A stretch of DNA of 64,000 nt, from assembly GCA_902492065.1 (NCBI GenBank), contig CABUKE010000007.1, positions 42,086 through 106,085 on the forward strand, read 5' to 3'. The stretch comes from an uncultured Eubacteriales bacterium. Lineage in GTDB: Bacteria; Bacillota; Clostridia; UBA1381; UMGS1253. Position 1 is the first letter of the stretch. Each line of letters opens with the position of its first letter. Positions 1-8,091 of this stretch are shown here, piece by piece. The translations under genes were made by a program, and so were the position numbers. The notes under the pieces were generated by a model. It saw only the letters and a list, made by a program, of their open reading frames with translations, searched no databases and was not told the origin of the DNA.

Positions 1-1731
1 GAGTCGCCGTTCAGTTTCAAACACTTCAGCAGAAGTACAAAATATATCAAACGGCATGCGAAAGAACTTATCACTGCGTTAATTTTCAGCGTAATTGCGA
101 TTGTGTCCGGTCTGACCTTCCCGTACATTCTGATGATTATTACCGATACGCTGATTCCGGCGGGCAACTACTGGGGGATTGTTACGGTTGGCGTGGTTGG
201 CTATGTTTTGATTTTGATTATCATGTATTCGGAGCGCCGGCGCGGGCTTATCAGCAGCCGGGCAGGGCAGCAGATTGTGTCGGAGATACGGGCCGATTTG
301 TTTGCCCATTTGCAAACGCTGCCGTTTGACTACTACGATTCGCGGCCGCATGGGAAAATTCTGGTACGTGTTGTCAACTATGTCAACTCTGTGGCGGACT
401 TTTTCTCAAACGGTTTGATTAACATTATGCTTGAGCTTTTGAGCCTTTTGTTTATCCTGTTCTTTATGCTCGCAACGAGCGTAAAGCTGACACTCGTGGT
501 GCTGGCTGGATTGGTTCCGTTTGCGGCCTATGTATTGTTGGTGAAGAACGCGCAGCGCAAGGCGAGCCGAATCTTTTCCAACAAAAACTCGAACATGAAC
601 GCCTATTACCAGGAGAGCATCGACGGGATGAAGGTGACGCAGTCGTTTGACCGCGAACCCATGAACCAGGGCATTGCGGAAAAAATGGCCCGCGCCTGCG
701 CGGAATGGTTTGTCAAGCGCGCATCCATTGCCCATACGATGTTTCCTTCCGCAATTCTGATTTCCGCAATTGTTACGGCGGCTATCTACCTGATTGGCGT
801 TGGGATGGGCGAGACGATGAGCGTCGGCGTTATCATTGCCATGGGCGCGTACTGCGGCCGCTTCTGGCAGCCGATTCAGAACCTCGGCAACCTGTATAAC
901 AGCGTTATTGATACTGCGGCGTATCTGGAGCGTATTTTTGAGGTTATGGACGTAAAGGCGGAGATCGTCGACAAGCCGGACGCTTACGATTTGCCGGACG
1001 TCAAGGGCGACGTAAGGTTTGAGCACGTGTTCTTTGAATATGAGCCTGATGTACCGATTTTGAAGGATGTGACCTTCCGCGCGAAGCCGGGCGAGTCGAT
1101 TGCGCTCGTTGGGCCGACCGGTGCGGGCAAAACGACAGTGGTTAACTTGCTCGCCCGTTTTTATGACATCAAGTCCGGTGCCATCACCATTGACGGGCAC
1201 AGCATCTACGACGTGACGCTCAAATCCCTGCGCGAGCAGATGGGAATGATGTTGCAGGATACGTTCATCTTTTCGGGAACGATTATGGACAATATCAAAT
1301 ACGGGCGGCTTGACGCGACGGACGAGGAAGCGATTGAGGCGGCAAAAGTCGTGTCGGCGCACGAGTTTATCTCCGCTCTGCCGGAGGGCTACAATACGGT
1401 TGTAACAGAGCGCGGCAGCTCGCTGTCCGCTGGACAGCGCCAGCTTATCAGCTTTGCGCGCACGCTTTTAGCAGACCCGAAGGTGTTGATTCTCGACGAG
1501 GCGACGTCGGCGATTGATACAAAGACGGAGCTGCTCGTCCAGGAAGGGCTGCAAAGTCTGCTCAAGGGCAGAACATCGTTTATCATTGCGCACCGCCTGT
1601 CCACGATTAAGCACTGTGACCGGATTCTGTACATTGACCAGAAAAACATTGCCGAATCCGGCAACCATCAGCAGCTTTTGGACGCGCAGGGCCTCTACTA
1701 TGCGCTCTACACCTCGCAGCTCACGGAATAA
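1..1731 (+). CDS. ABC transporter, fused permease/ATPase (5' end cut by window)
   Basis: The frame is open from base 1, so the gene starts upstream of the window. It encodes an exporter-type half transporter: an N-terminal membrane domain with several hydrophobic segments (nt ~115-230, 410-545, 745-850), then an ATP-binding domain. Walker A (GPTGAGKTT) lies at nt 1111-1137, the signature LSAGQRQ near 1425-1445, Walker B VLILDEATSAID near 1485-1520 and the H-loop AHRLS near 1590. It would act in the cytoplasmic membrane as a homo- or heterodimer and hydrolyse ATP to move lipids, drugs or peptides. The substrate cannot be told from sequence. Exporters of this kind in Firmicutes are often encoded as tandem pairs, so a partner may lie just upstream (inference). 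A strong terminator follows the stop. Confidence 0.93.
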   Translation, partial: ESPFSFKHFSRSTKYIKRHAKELITALIFSVIAIVSGLTFPYILMIITDTLIPAGNYWGIVTVGVVGYVLILIIMYSERRRGLISSRAGQQIVSEIRADLFAHLQTLPFDYYDSRPHGKILVRVVNYVNSVADFFSNGLINIMLELLSLLFILFFMLATSVKLTLVVLAGLVPFAAYVLLVKNAQRKASRIFSNKNSNMNAYYQESIDGMKVTQSFDREPMNQGIAEKMARACAEWFVKRASIAHTMFPSAILISAIVTAAIYLIGVGMGETMSVGVIIAMGAYCGRFWQPIQNLGNLYNSVIDTAAYLERIFEVMDVKAEIVDKPDAYDLPDVKGDVRFEHVFFEYEPDVPILKDVTFRAKPGESIALVGPTGAGKTTVVNLLARFYDIKSGAITIDGHSIYDVTLKSLREQMGMMLQDTFIFSGTIMDNIKYGRLDATDEEAIEAAKVVSAHEFISALPEGYNTVVTERGSSLSAGQRQLISFARTLLADPKVLILDEATSAIDTKTELLVQEGLQSLLKGRTSFIIAHRLSTIKHCDRILYIDQKNIAESGNHQQLLDAQGLYYALYTSQLTE

Positions 1732-1744
1732 GCAAACAGATTTT

Positions 1745-1776
1745 GGGCCGGGCAAAATTGCCCGGCCTTTTTGTAC
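1745..1776 (+). terminator. Rho-independent terminator after the ABC transporter
   Basis: A GC-rich inverted repeat (GGCCGGGCAA / TTGCCCGGCC) is followed by a run of T just after the transporter stop. Confidence 0.85.
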
Positions 1777-1784
1777 AAAAACCG

Positions 1785-1813
1785 TTGCTCCATCCAAAAA
1801 AGCATGGTATGAT
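1785..1813 (+). promoter_or_regulatory. Candidate sigma-A promoter of the heparinase operon
   Basis: TTGCTC at 1785-1790 and TATGAT at 1808-1813 are 17 bp apart. The first start codon lies about 37 bp downstream. It follows the terminator of the previous gene directly, which supports a new transcription unit here. Confidence 0.6.
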
Positions 1814-1849
1814 ATAAGTGTTCGATTTTACGATTTAGGATGGTGGATT

Positions 1850-4800
1850 ATGCAAATCGGAATGATAAAAAAACCAGTAACAATATTGCTGTCGCTGTGT
1901 ATGCTGGCGGCAGTTCTCGTCTGCCCCAGCACAGTCGGCGCGGCAGACGATATAGCAACGGAGCTTCCTGCGTTTTCGACAGTGGATGGGCTGGCTGTGT
2001 TTGAAGCGGAGCTGGCCTACTATAACCCCGAGGTGTTCAGCATCATAAGCGGCGACGACATGTCCGGCGGCGCGGCGCTTTATACTGAAAAGGGTCCACT
2101 CAATCCGGACAAGATTGAAGGGAATCCGGTGAACATGGGGCTTCAGGTACAGGTTGACCAGACGGGGACATACTCGCTCTGGCTGCGGGTAAGACCAAAT
2201 TCCGAAACGAAGAGCCTATACGTCAGTGTCAATGGCGGGGCCTATAACTCCATGAACGTCGGAGATACGCCGGGTAAGTGGCACTGGTTCAGGGTGGCAT
2301 CCACGTACCGGGTTGAAGCGGGTGATACCATTACATATAAATTTTCCCCTAACAACAGCTGGTTTGCAATTGACAAGGTTTTGGTGACGTCACAGCGATT
2401 TATGCACCCGGAGGGGATCGACGGTACGCTGGTCGAGGATGACACGACCCTGCCGGACGGTGTATACAACACGCCCACCTTTACCCCGCCGCCGGAGCAT
2501 CCGCGCCTGTACTTTACGGCAGACGATATTCCGCAGATACTTGCCAATGCAAAAAAGACGCAGAACCTGTCTGCGTGGAGCCAGCATCAGGCCAATCTGA
2601 CAAAGGATACAGGGACGGACGGCGTTCTGCCTGAGCCAAGTCCCGGGGCGAGCAACAATAACAATACGTGGCTCGGCTGGTTTGAGAGCTGGGCGTTTGA
2701 ATATGTAACCAATGGGAATGAAGAGCTTGGGCGCAAGGCGATCGACAATATCAAAAACTTTGCCGAGTCGGTCGTATACATAGAGCCAAACTACGACGGA
2801 TACACCCGCAACGCGGGCCATCTCATCTTCACGATTGCAGAGGTATACGACTGGTGCTATCCGCTTTTGACCGAGGAGGATAAGACTTTTCTGATTGAGC
2901 AGTCTATTGCGATTATTTCCGATGGGATCGAGGTCGGCTGGCCGCCGACAAAGCAGGGCGCGCTCACCGGCCACGGCAGCGAGGCGCAGACCCTGCGCGA
3001 TTTGCTCTCGTTCGCCATTGCGACGTACGACGAGCGGCCCGACATCTACAACATGGTAGCTGGGCGGTTTTTTGACGAATTTTTGCCTGCACGCCAGTTC
3101 CATTATGCGTCGCATATGTTCCACCAGGGGAGCGGCTACGGCAGTTACCGCGGGCAATGGGACTACAACTCTACATGGATTTTTGACCGGATGGGGCTGC
3201 CGAATGTGTACGGGGATGACCAGCAGTATACGGGTTATTGGTTCCTCTATATGATGCGGCCGGACGGCGTGCCGTTTTCCGACGGGGATGCGAGCAACAA
3301 TGGGCGGACGCCGGGCAGTACCTATACTGGCTATCGGCGGGTTCACTTCCTGTTATCAAACTACTACAAAGACCCTTATCTGAAGCAGGCGGCGCTCGAG
3401 GCGGGCAGCGGGTCCTCCTTCTCATACGGGCACGGCAACACAAGCCCGGTGGAATTTTTGATTTTTAACGACCCGGATTTGGACGGAAAGCCTATCAGCG
3501 AGCTGCCACTCACGAAATACTTCGGTTCCCCCATGGGACACATGATGGCGCGGACGAGCTGGGAGGATGGGTTGGAGTCGAACGCTGTTGTCGCGCAGAT
3601 GAAAGTCGGCGAGCTGTGGTTTGCCAACCATCACCACCTCGACGCGGGTCACTTCCAGCTCTACTATAAAGGCTTGCTGGCCGGCGATTCCGGCAGGTAT
3701 GAAAAGTATGGGAACGAACATGACGGCGCGTACAACAAACGGACAGTTGCGCACAATACTATTTTGGTCTATGATCCGGACGAAAAAATGTCCTACTTTG
3801 GCAACGTTAACGACGGCGGACAGCGGATTCCGGGCGGGGAAAAGGGTACGATTGATGCGTTGCTTGCGGCGGATTATGTTTCCGGCGAGGTACAGGGGCA
3901 CGAGTTCGGCCCTGACCCAGACGAGCCGGACTACACCTATCTGAAGGGCGACCTGACAAAAGCGTACAGCAGCCACAAGGTGCAGGACTTTGACCGTAGT
4001 TTCATGTTCTATAACCTGAAGGATGAGGAGCATCCCGCGGCTCTGATTGTGTTTGACCGCGTTGTTTCGACTGACGCAAGCTTTAAGAAGTCGTGGCTCC
4101 TGCACGGCGTGGAAAAACCGGTCGTAAACGGGGACCAGACGGTGTTCCGCAACGACACGATCGGCTATAACGGCAAGCTGACCGTCGATACGCTTTTGCC
4201 GGAGGCCGACAACACAAATATCGAGATTGTCGGCGGGAAAAACAACGACTTCTGGGTAAACGGCGTGAACTACCCGAGTACCACCGAAAATGGAATCAGC
4301 GGGCCACTCAATCAGGAGAAAATTCACGATTCGGATGGGTACCGGATTGAGGTATCGCCCAAAACGCCGTCGGAGGCCGACTATTTCCTCAATGTCCTGC
4401 AAGTCGGGGAGAGCAAGCCCGATACGCCCGCACTGCCGGTGCAGAAAATTGAAACCGACACGCACGCAGGCGTGCAGATTGCGGACCGCGTCGCACTCTT
4501 TTCCAAGCAGGACGGCCGTACGAGCCGGCCGGTATCGTTCTCCTTCACGGGCGAAGGCACGTATAAAATCAACGTCGCCGACGTATATGCCGGCGTTTGG
4601 ACGATTGAAAAAGACGGCGTGCCGCTTGGCACGGCTTCCGTCACAGACGAGGGCGGGCTTTTGAGCTTTGAAGACGGCGCCGGCAGCTACACGCTGACGT
4701 ACGACGACAGTGCGGTTGACCCGAATCTGCCTATTACAATCCGCAATATGGAGGCGCAGACCGCCTCCGGTGCACTGACAATTCAGGCGGATATCTCCGG

Positions 4801-5008
4801 CGCGACCGAGGAGGCATACGTCATGCTGGCGCTCTACGGCGCAGACGGCAACATGGTCTACCTGGCGCAGACGCCCTATGTCGGACAGAAAAAATATACG
4901 TTTACGCTCCCGGCGGCAAATACACAGGCCACTTCCGCCATGCTTTACGTTTGGAGTGGGAAATATGAGGCGCTGCCTTTGTCATCCACACAGAAAATTG
5001 ATTTATAA
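1850..5008 (+). CDS. Secreted heparinase II/III-family polysaccharide lyase
   Basis: A 1052-residue exported protein. A basic and hydrophobic signal peptide (residues 1-31, likely cut near VGA) is followed by a carbohydrate-binding-like beta domain (~40-185), an alpha-helical region beginning PRLYFTADD (~220) and a heparinase II/III-like beta domain. That domain holds the motif NHHHLDAGHFQ (~593-603) and KRTVAHNTILV, typical of lyases that cleave uronic-acid polysaccharides by beta-elimination. The substrate (heparin-like, alginate-like or another uronan) cannot be decided. The C-terminal ~110 residues form an extra beta domain. The ATG at 1850 has AGGATGG upstream. A second in-frame ATG at 1862 is possible. 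It heads a cluster with the ADP-ribosylglycohydrolase, kinase and acetyltransferase genes (27, 4 and 23 bp spacing). Confidence 0.85.
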   Translation: MQIGMIKKPVTILLSLCMLAAVLVCPSTVGAADDIATELPAFSTVDGLAVFEAELAYYNPEVFSIISGDDMSGGAALYTEKGPLNPDKIEGNPVNMGLQVQVDQTGTYSLWLRVRPNSETKSLYVSVNGGAYNSMNVGDTPGKWHWFRVASTYRVEAGDTITYKFSPNNSWFAIDKVLVTSQRFMHPEGIDGTLVEDDTTLPDGVYNTPTFTPPPEHPRLYFTADDIPQILANAKKTQNLSAWSQHQANLTKDTGTDGVLPEPSPGASNNNNTWLGWFESWAFEYVTNGNEELGRKAIDNIKNFAESVVYIEPNYDGYTRNAGHLIFTIAEVYDWCYPLLTEEDKTFLIEQSIAIISDGIEVGWPPTKQGALTGHGSEAQTLRDLLSFAIATYDERPDIYNMVAGRFFDEFLPARQFHYASHMFHQGSGYGSYRGQWDYNSTWIFDRMGLPNVYGDDQQYTGYWFLYMMRPDGVPFSDGDASNNGRTPGSTYTGYRRVHFLLSNYYKDPYLKQAALEAGSGSSFSYGHGNTSPVEFLIFNDPDLDGKPISELPLTKYFGSPMGHMMARTSWEDGLESNAVVAQMKVGELWFANHHHLDAGHFQLYYKGLLAGDSGRYEKYGNEHDGAYNKRTVAHNTILVYDPDEKMSYFGNVNDGGQRIPGGEKGTIDALLAADYVSGEVQGHEFGPDPDEPDYTYLKGDLTKAYSSHKVQDFDRSFMFYNLKDEEHPAALIVFDRVVSTDASFKKSWLLHGVEKPVVNGDQTVFRNDTIGYNGKLTVDTLLPEADNTNIEIVGGKNNDFWVNGVNYPSTTENGISGPLNQEKIHDSDGYRIEVSPKTPSEADYFLNVLQVGESKPDTPALPVQKIETDTHAGVQIADRVALFSKQDGRTSRPVSFSFTGEGTYKINVADVYAGVWTIEKDGVPLGTASVTDEGGLLSFEDGAGSYTLTYDDSAVDPNLPITIRNMEAQTASGALTIQADISGATEEAYVMLALYGADGNMVYLAQTPYVGQKKYTFTLPAANTQATSAMLYVWSGKYEALPLSSTQKIDL

Positions 5009-5035
5009 ATTTACTATAAAGTTGGGGGAAATTGC

Positions 5036-6370
5036 ATGTTACTTTGGATGGATTACGCGGAGGAACTCTTAACAGAATGGAAGCAGTGCATGGAGGAAGG
5101 ATTGGACATTTCTGCTTATAAAGAATTAATGGAGCAGATACAAAAAATGCCGCCTTCGCCCGAGCGATACCGGCTGGCGGATGAGATGTCCTCCCTGCTG
5201 CAGACGCTTCCGCATCAAAAAGATTACACCTACGACGAGCCGTCGGACTGGGATGGGATACAGGCGTGTCTCCCGAAGGAGCAGCCCGTTCTTCCCGGCG
5301 TGCCGAACCGTGAGGCGCTGTCTGAGCGGATACACGGCGCATGGCTCGGGCGGATTATCGGGTGCCTGCTTGGCAAGCCGGTCGAGGGCCGGCGCACCCC
5401 CGAACTGAAGGAGATGATGCGTGAGAGCAAAAACGACCCGCTTGACCGCTACTTCTCCTATGGGGATTTTTCGGAGGCATTTTGCGCGGAACACGCAGAA
5501 TGGATGAACCGCGAGGGGTTTGCCGACCAGCTTGGCGGCGCGGCCCCAAGCGACGACGACACGAACTATACCGTTTTGTCTTTGAAGCTGATTAACAAAT
5601 ATGGGCGGGACTTTACCACCGACGATGTGGCGGAGATTTGGCTCTCCGACCTGCCGGTGCTTGTTACCTGCACGGCGGAGCGCGTCGCATACCGGAATGC
5701 GCTCTGCGGCCTTACGTCGCCGCAGACGGCAACGCACAAAAACCCCTACCGGGAGTGGATTGGGGCGCAGATTCGCGGCGATTTGTTCGGCTATATCAAC
5801 CCCGGCGATCTGAAAACGGCGTCGCATATGGCATGGCGCGACGCGCGCGTTTCGCATATTAAAAACGGCATATACGGCGAGATTTTTGTCAGCGCTATGC
5901 TCGCGGCAGCGGCCGTATGCGACAATCGTGAGGAAGTTGTCCGCGCAGGTCTGTCCCAGATACCGGAGGCGTCGCGCCTTGCTGAGCGGCTGCGCCTCGT
6001 GCTCGACTGGAGTAGGGAGGGGATTTCCATGGATGAGGCGATTACACGCGTCCATGAACTCTACGACGAATACGACGGGCACGACTGGTGTCATACCATT
6101 TCCAACGCCATGCTCGTTGCCGTTGGCATTCTGTTCGGCGAGGGCGATTTGCAAAAGTCAATCTGCCCCATTGTGCAGGCGGGCTTTGACACCGACTGCA
6201 ACGGTGCGACGATTGGTTCCGTTATCGGTATGATGAACGGTGCGGCGTCCATCCCGGAGAAGTGGACTGCGCCGCTGTGCGGTATGCTCCGCACAGGTGT
6301 TGCAGGCTACAACCTCGTTGCAATCTCCGATTTGGCAGACGAAACGATGCGTTTGATATCGGAGGTGTAA
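5036..6370 (+). CDS. ADP-ribosylglycohydrolase-family protein
   Basis: A 444-residue soluble protein of the DraG/ARH fold. The core starts with RIHGAWLGRIIGCLLGKPVEG (~99-119). The di-metal site residues appear as DDDTNYT (~173-179) and GFDTDCNGATIG (~383-394), the expected pair of Asp clusters. Classical members remove ADP-ribose from proteins. Many bacterial relatives act on small ADP-ribosyl or N-glycosidic compounds, and the substrate here is unknown. About 95 N-terminal residues precede the usual domain. The start has a strong GGGGG site at 5027-5031. It overlaps no gene but sits 4 bp before the kinase gene, whose GGAGGTG ribosome site is inside this gene's last codons, so the two are probably translationally coupled. 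Confidence 0.85.
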   Translation: MLLWMDYAEELLTEWKQCMEEGLDISAYKELMEQIQKMPPSPERYRLADEMSSLLQTLPHQKDYTYDEPSDWDGIQACLPKEQPVLPGVPNREALSERIHGAWLGRIIGCLLGKPVEGRRTPELKEMMRESKNDPLDRYFSYGDFSEAFCAEHAEWMNREGFADQLGGAAPSDDDTNYTVLSLKLINKYGRDFTTDDVAEIWLSDLPVLVTCTAERVAYRNALCGLTSPQTATHKNPYREWIGAQIRGDLFGYINPGDLKTASHMAWRDARVSHIKNGIYGEIFVSAMLAAAAVCDNREEVVRAGLSQIPEASRLAERLRLVLDWSREGISMDEAITRVHELYDEYDGHDWCHTISNAMLVAVGILFGEGDLQKSICPIVQAGFDTDCNGATIGSVIGMMNGAASIPEKWTAPLCGMLRTGVAGYNLVAISDLADETMRLISEV

Positions 6371-6374
6371 GCGT

Positions 6375-7292
6375 ATGAAGCATATTTTGGTTGTCGGCAG
6401 TATCAACGCCGACCTTGTCATTCAAACGCCCCGTATGCCCCGCATGGGCGAGACGGTGCGGGGCGGCGGGTTTTGCGTAAATACCGGCGGTAAGGGTGCG
6501 AACCAGGCCGCCGCAATCGCAAAGTTAGGCGGCGATATCAAGCTGCTCGGCTGTGTTGGCGCAGACCCATATGGGGAGATGCTCTTGTCCGATCTGTCCC
6601 GCTTTGGCGTGCAGACGGGCAGCGCGCAGACGGTAGACACGCCGACAGGCGTTGCGCTTATCACCGTATGCGGTGGTGACAACTGTATTATTTTGGACGC
6701 GGGCGCAAATGCCTGCATGACGCCGGAGGTAATTGATGCGAACGCAGCGCTCTTTGCATGGGCGGACTATTGCGTGCTCCAGCTGGAAATCCCGCTTGAA
6801 ACGGTTCTGCACGCGGCGCGCACCGCAAAAAAACATGGAGCGAAGGTCGTTTTAAACCCTGCCCCCATGTGTCCACTTCCGGACGAGCTTCTCACGCTCG
6901 TGGATCTGTTCGTGCCGAATAATTCCGAGGCGGAGCTGTTCTTGGGGCACCCGGTCGAAGGCATAGAGGGCGCGAAAGCGGCTGTGGCGGAAATCCGCGA
7001 ACGCGGCGTCCCGGACGTCATTATTACGCTGGGGAGCGACGGATGCGTTTACGCAAACGGCGATACCGTCCAGCATCACGGCATTGTGGATACGCCTGTG
7101 GTGGATGCAACCGCGGCGGGCGACACCTTTGTAGCGGGCGTGCTCGTCTGCTTGACGGAGGGAAAGCCAATGGCGGAGGCGGTCCGCTTTGCGACGCACG
7201 CAAGCGCGCTCTGCGTCAGCCGGAGCGGCGCGATGGCCTCCGTCCCGACGCGGGACGAGGTCGAAGCGTTTATGGCCCGCAGCGGGAAATAA
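6375..7292 (+). CDS. rbsK: Ribokinase (PfkB family sugar kinase)
   Basis: 305 residues, normal for ribokinase, which phosphorylates D-ribose at O5 with ATP in the cytoplasm. The N-terminal signature VVGSINADLV, the sugar-site GGKGANQ (~41-47), NPAP (~158) and the C-terminal PfkB signature with the catalytic Asp in DATAAGDTF (~245-253) are all present. The immediate neighbour is an ADP-ribosylglycohydrolase-like gene, which suggests the kinase may act on a ribose-type product released by it (inference). Another furanose or nucleoside substrate in the PfkB family is possible. Confidence 0.85.
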   Translation: MKHILVVGSINADLVIQTPRMPRMGETVRGGGFCVNTGGKGANQAAAIAKLGGDIKLLGCVGADPYGEMLLSDLSRFGVQTGSAQTVDTPTGVALITVCGGDNCIILDAGANACMTPEVIDANAALFAWADYCVLQLEIPLETVLHAARTAKKHGAKVVLNPAPMCPLPDELLTLVDLFVPNNSEAELFLGHPVEGIEGAKAAVAEIRERGVPDVIITLGSDGCVYANGDTVQHHGIVDTPVVDATAAGDTFVAGVLVCLTEGKPMAEAVRFATHASALCVSRSGAMASVPTRDEVEAFMARSGK

Positions 7293-7315
7293 CAGCAAGA
7301 AGCAGGAGTTATGCG

Positions 7316-8077
7316 ATGACAAATCAGGAAATTTTAGAAATAGCCCTGCGGCAGTCGGCCATTGACATGGGCTGTACGCCTGCCGACTTTATGTGCGGTG
7401 AAAACAAAGTCGTGGAGTCCCGCCCGCACCCGCAGGCGAGAAAGTATTTGAATTTACCCCTTTTTTGCGATATGGTGTCGTATGGGCCGAACATTGTCGC
7501 GTCGGTTGACCCGCGCATTGCCGGGTTTATCACAAATTATATGGGGAACAGTTCGGCGGCGCATTGTTTTGAAACGCCGAAGATTCACCAATTGTCTGAG
7601 GAGTTCCGCCAATATGGGAAAAGCGTGTGCTTTATGGCGGAATACTTCCTGCCCGACAGTGGGCTGCGTCCGCTTCCCTGCACGTATGAAACGCGTGTAC
7701 TGACGCAGGAGGACTTTGCGCCCCTGTATACGCCGGAGTGGAGCAACGCGCTGTGTGAAAAGCGCAAGCAGCTCGACGTGCTCGGCGTCGGGGCATACGA
7801 CGGCGGACGGTTAGTCGGTTTGGCGGGGTGCTCCGCCGACTGCGATACCATGTGGCAAATCGGGATCGACGTACTCCCGGAGTACCGGCGCAGGGGCATT
7901 GCCTCCGCGCTTACGAGCCGGCTTGCCGCCGAGACGTTTGCACGCGGGAAGGTACCGTTCTACTGTGCGGCATGGTCGAACCTGCCCTCCGTGCGCAATG
8001 CGCTGAAGAGCGGCTTTCGCCCGGCATGGGTCGAGCTTACAGCCATAGATACAAAACAGGCGATGGAGTACATTTGA
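7316..8077 (+). CDS. GNAT-family N-acetyltransferase
   Basis: 253 residues. The C-terminal third carries the acetyl-CoA binding loop as IDVLPEYRRRGIASAL, typical of GNAT enzymes. The N-terminal ~130 residues are not a recognised domain to me. The start was set at the ATG at 7316, which has AGGAG at 7304-7308. An earlier open frame inside the kinase gene lacks a good ribosome site. The acceptor substrate is unknown. As last gene of the heparinase/kinase operon it may modify a sugar-derived product, but this is only context. Its stop codon lies inside a terminator hairpin. Confidence 0.8.
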   Translation: MTNQEILEIALRQSAIDMGCTPADFMCGENKVVESRPHPQARKYLNLPLFCDMVSYGPNIVASVDPRIAGFITNYMGNSSAAHCFETPKIHQLSEEFRQYGKSVCFMAEYFLPDSGLRPLPCTYETRVLTQEDFAPLYTPEWSNALCEKRKQLDVLGVGAYDGGRLVGLAGCSADCDTMWQIGIDVLPEYRRRGIASALTSRLAAETFARGKVPFYCAAWSNLPSVRNALKSGFRPAWVELTAIDTKQAMEYI

Positions 8078-8091
8078 CTCCATCGCCTTTA
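8058..8091. terminator. Bidirectional terminator between converging genes
   Basis: A perfect 12-bp inverted repeat (AGGCGATGGAGT / ACTCCATCGCCT, 7-nt loop) covers the acetyltransferase stop codon and abuts the stop of the convergent mutY gene. A and T runs lie on both flanks. Confidence 0.8.

Noticed and set aside
406..1362. Long antisense frame opposite the ABC transporter, and similar ones at 2390-3346, 3422-4465, 5126-6154, 40478-41350 and 51051-52544
   Set aside because: They lie wholly opposite strongly supported genes, have no ribosome site or family motif, and reflect the codon bias of the sense gene.
1514..1849. N-terminal extension of the first heparinase gene reaching into the transporter
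   Set aside because: It crosses a strong terminator and promoter, and the signal peptide begins at 1850.
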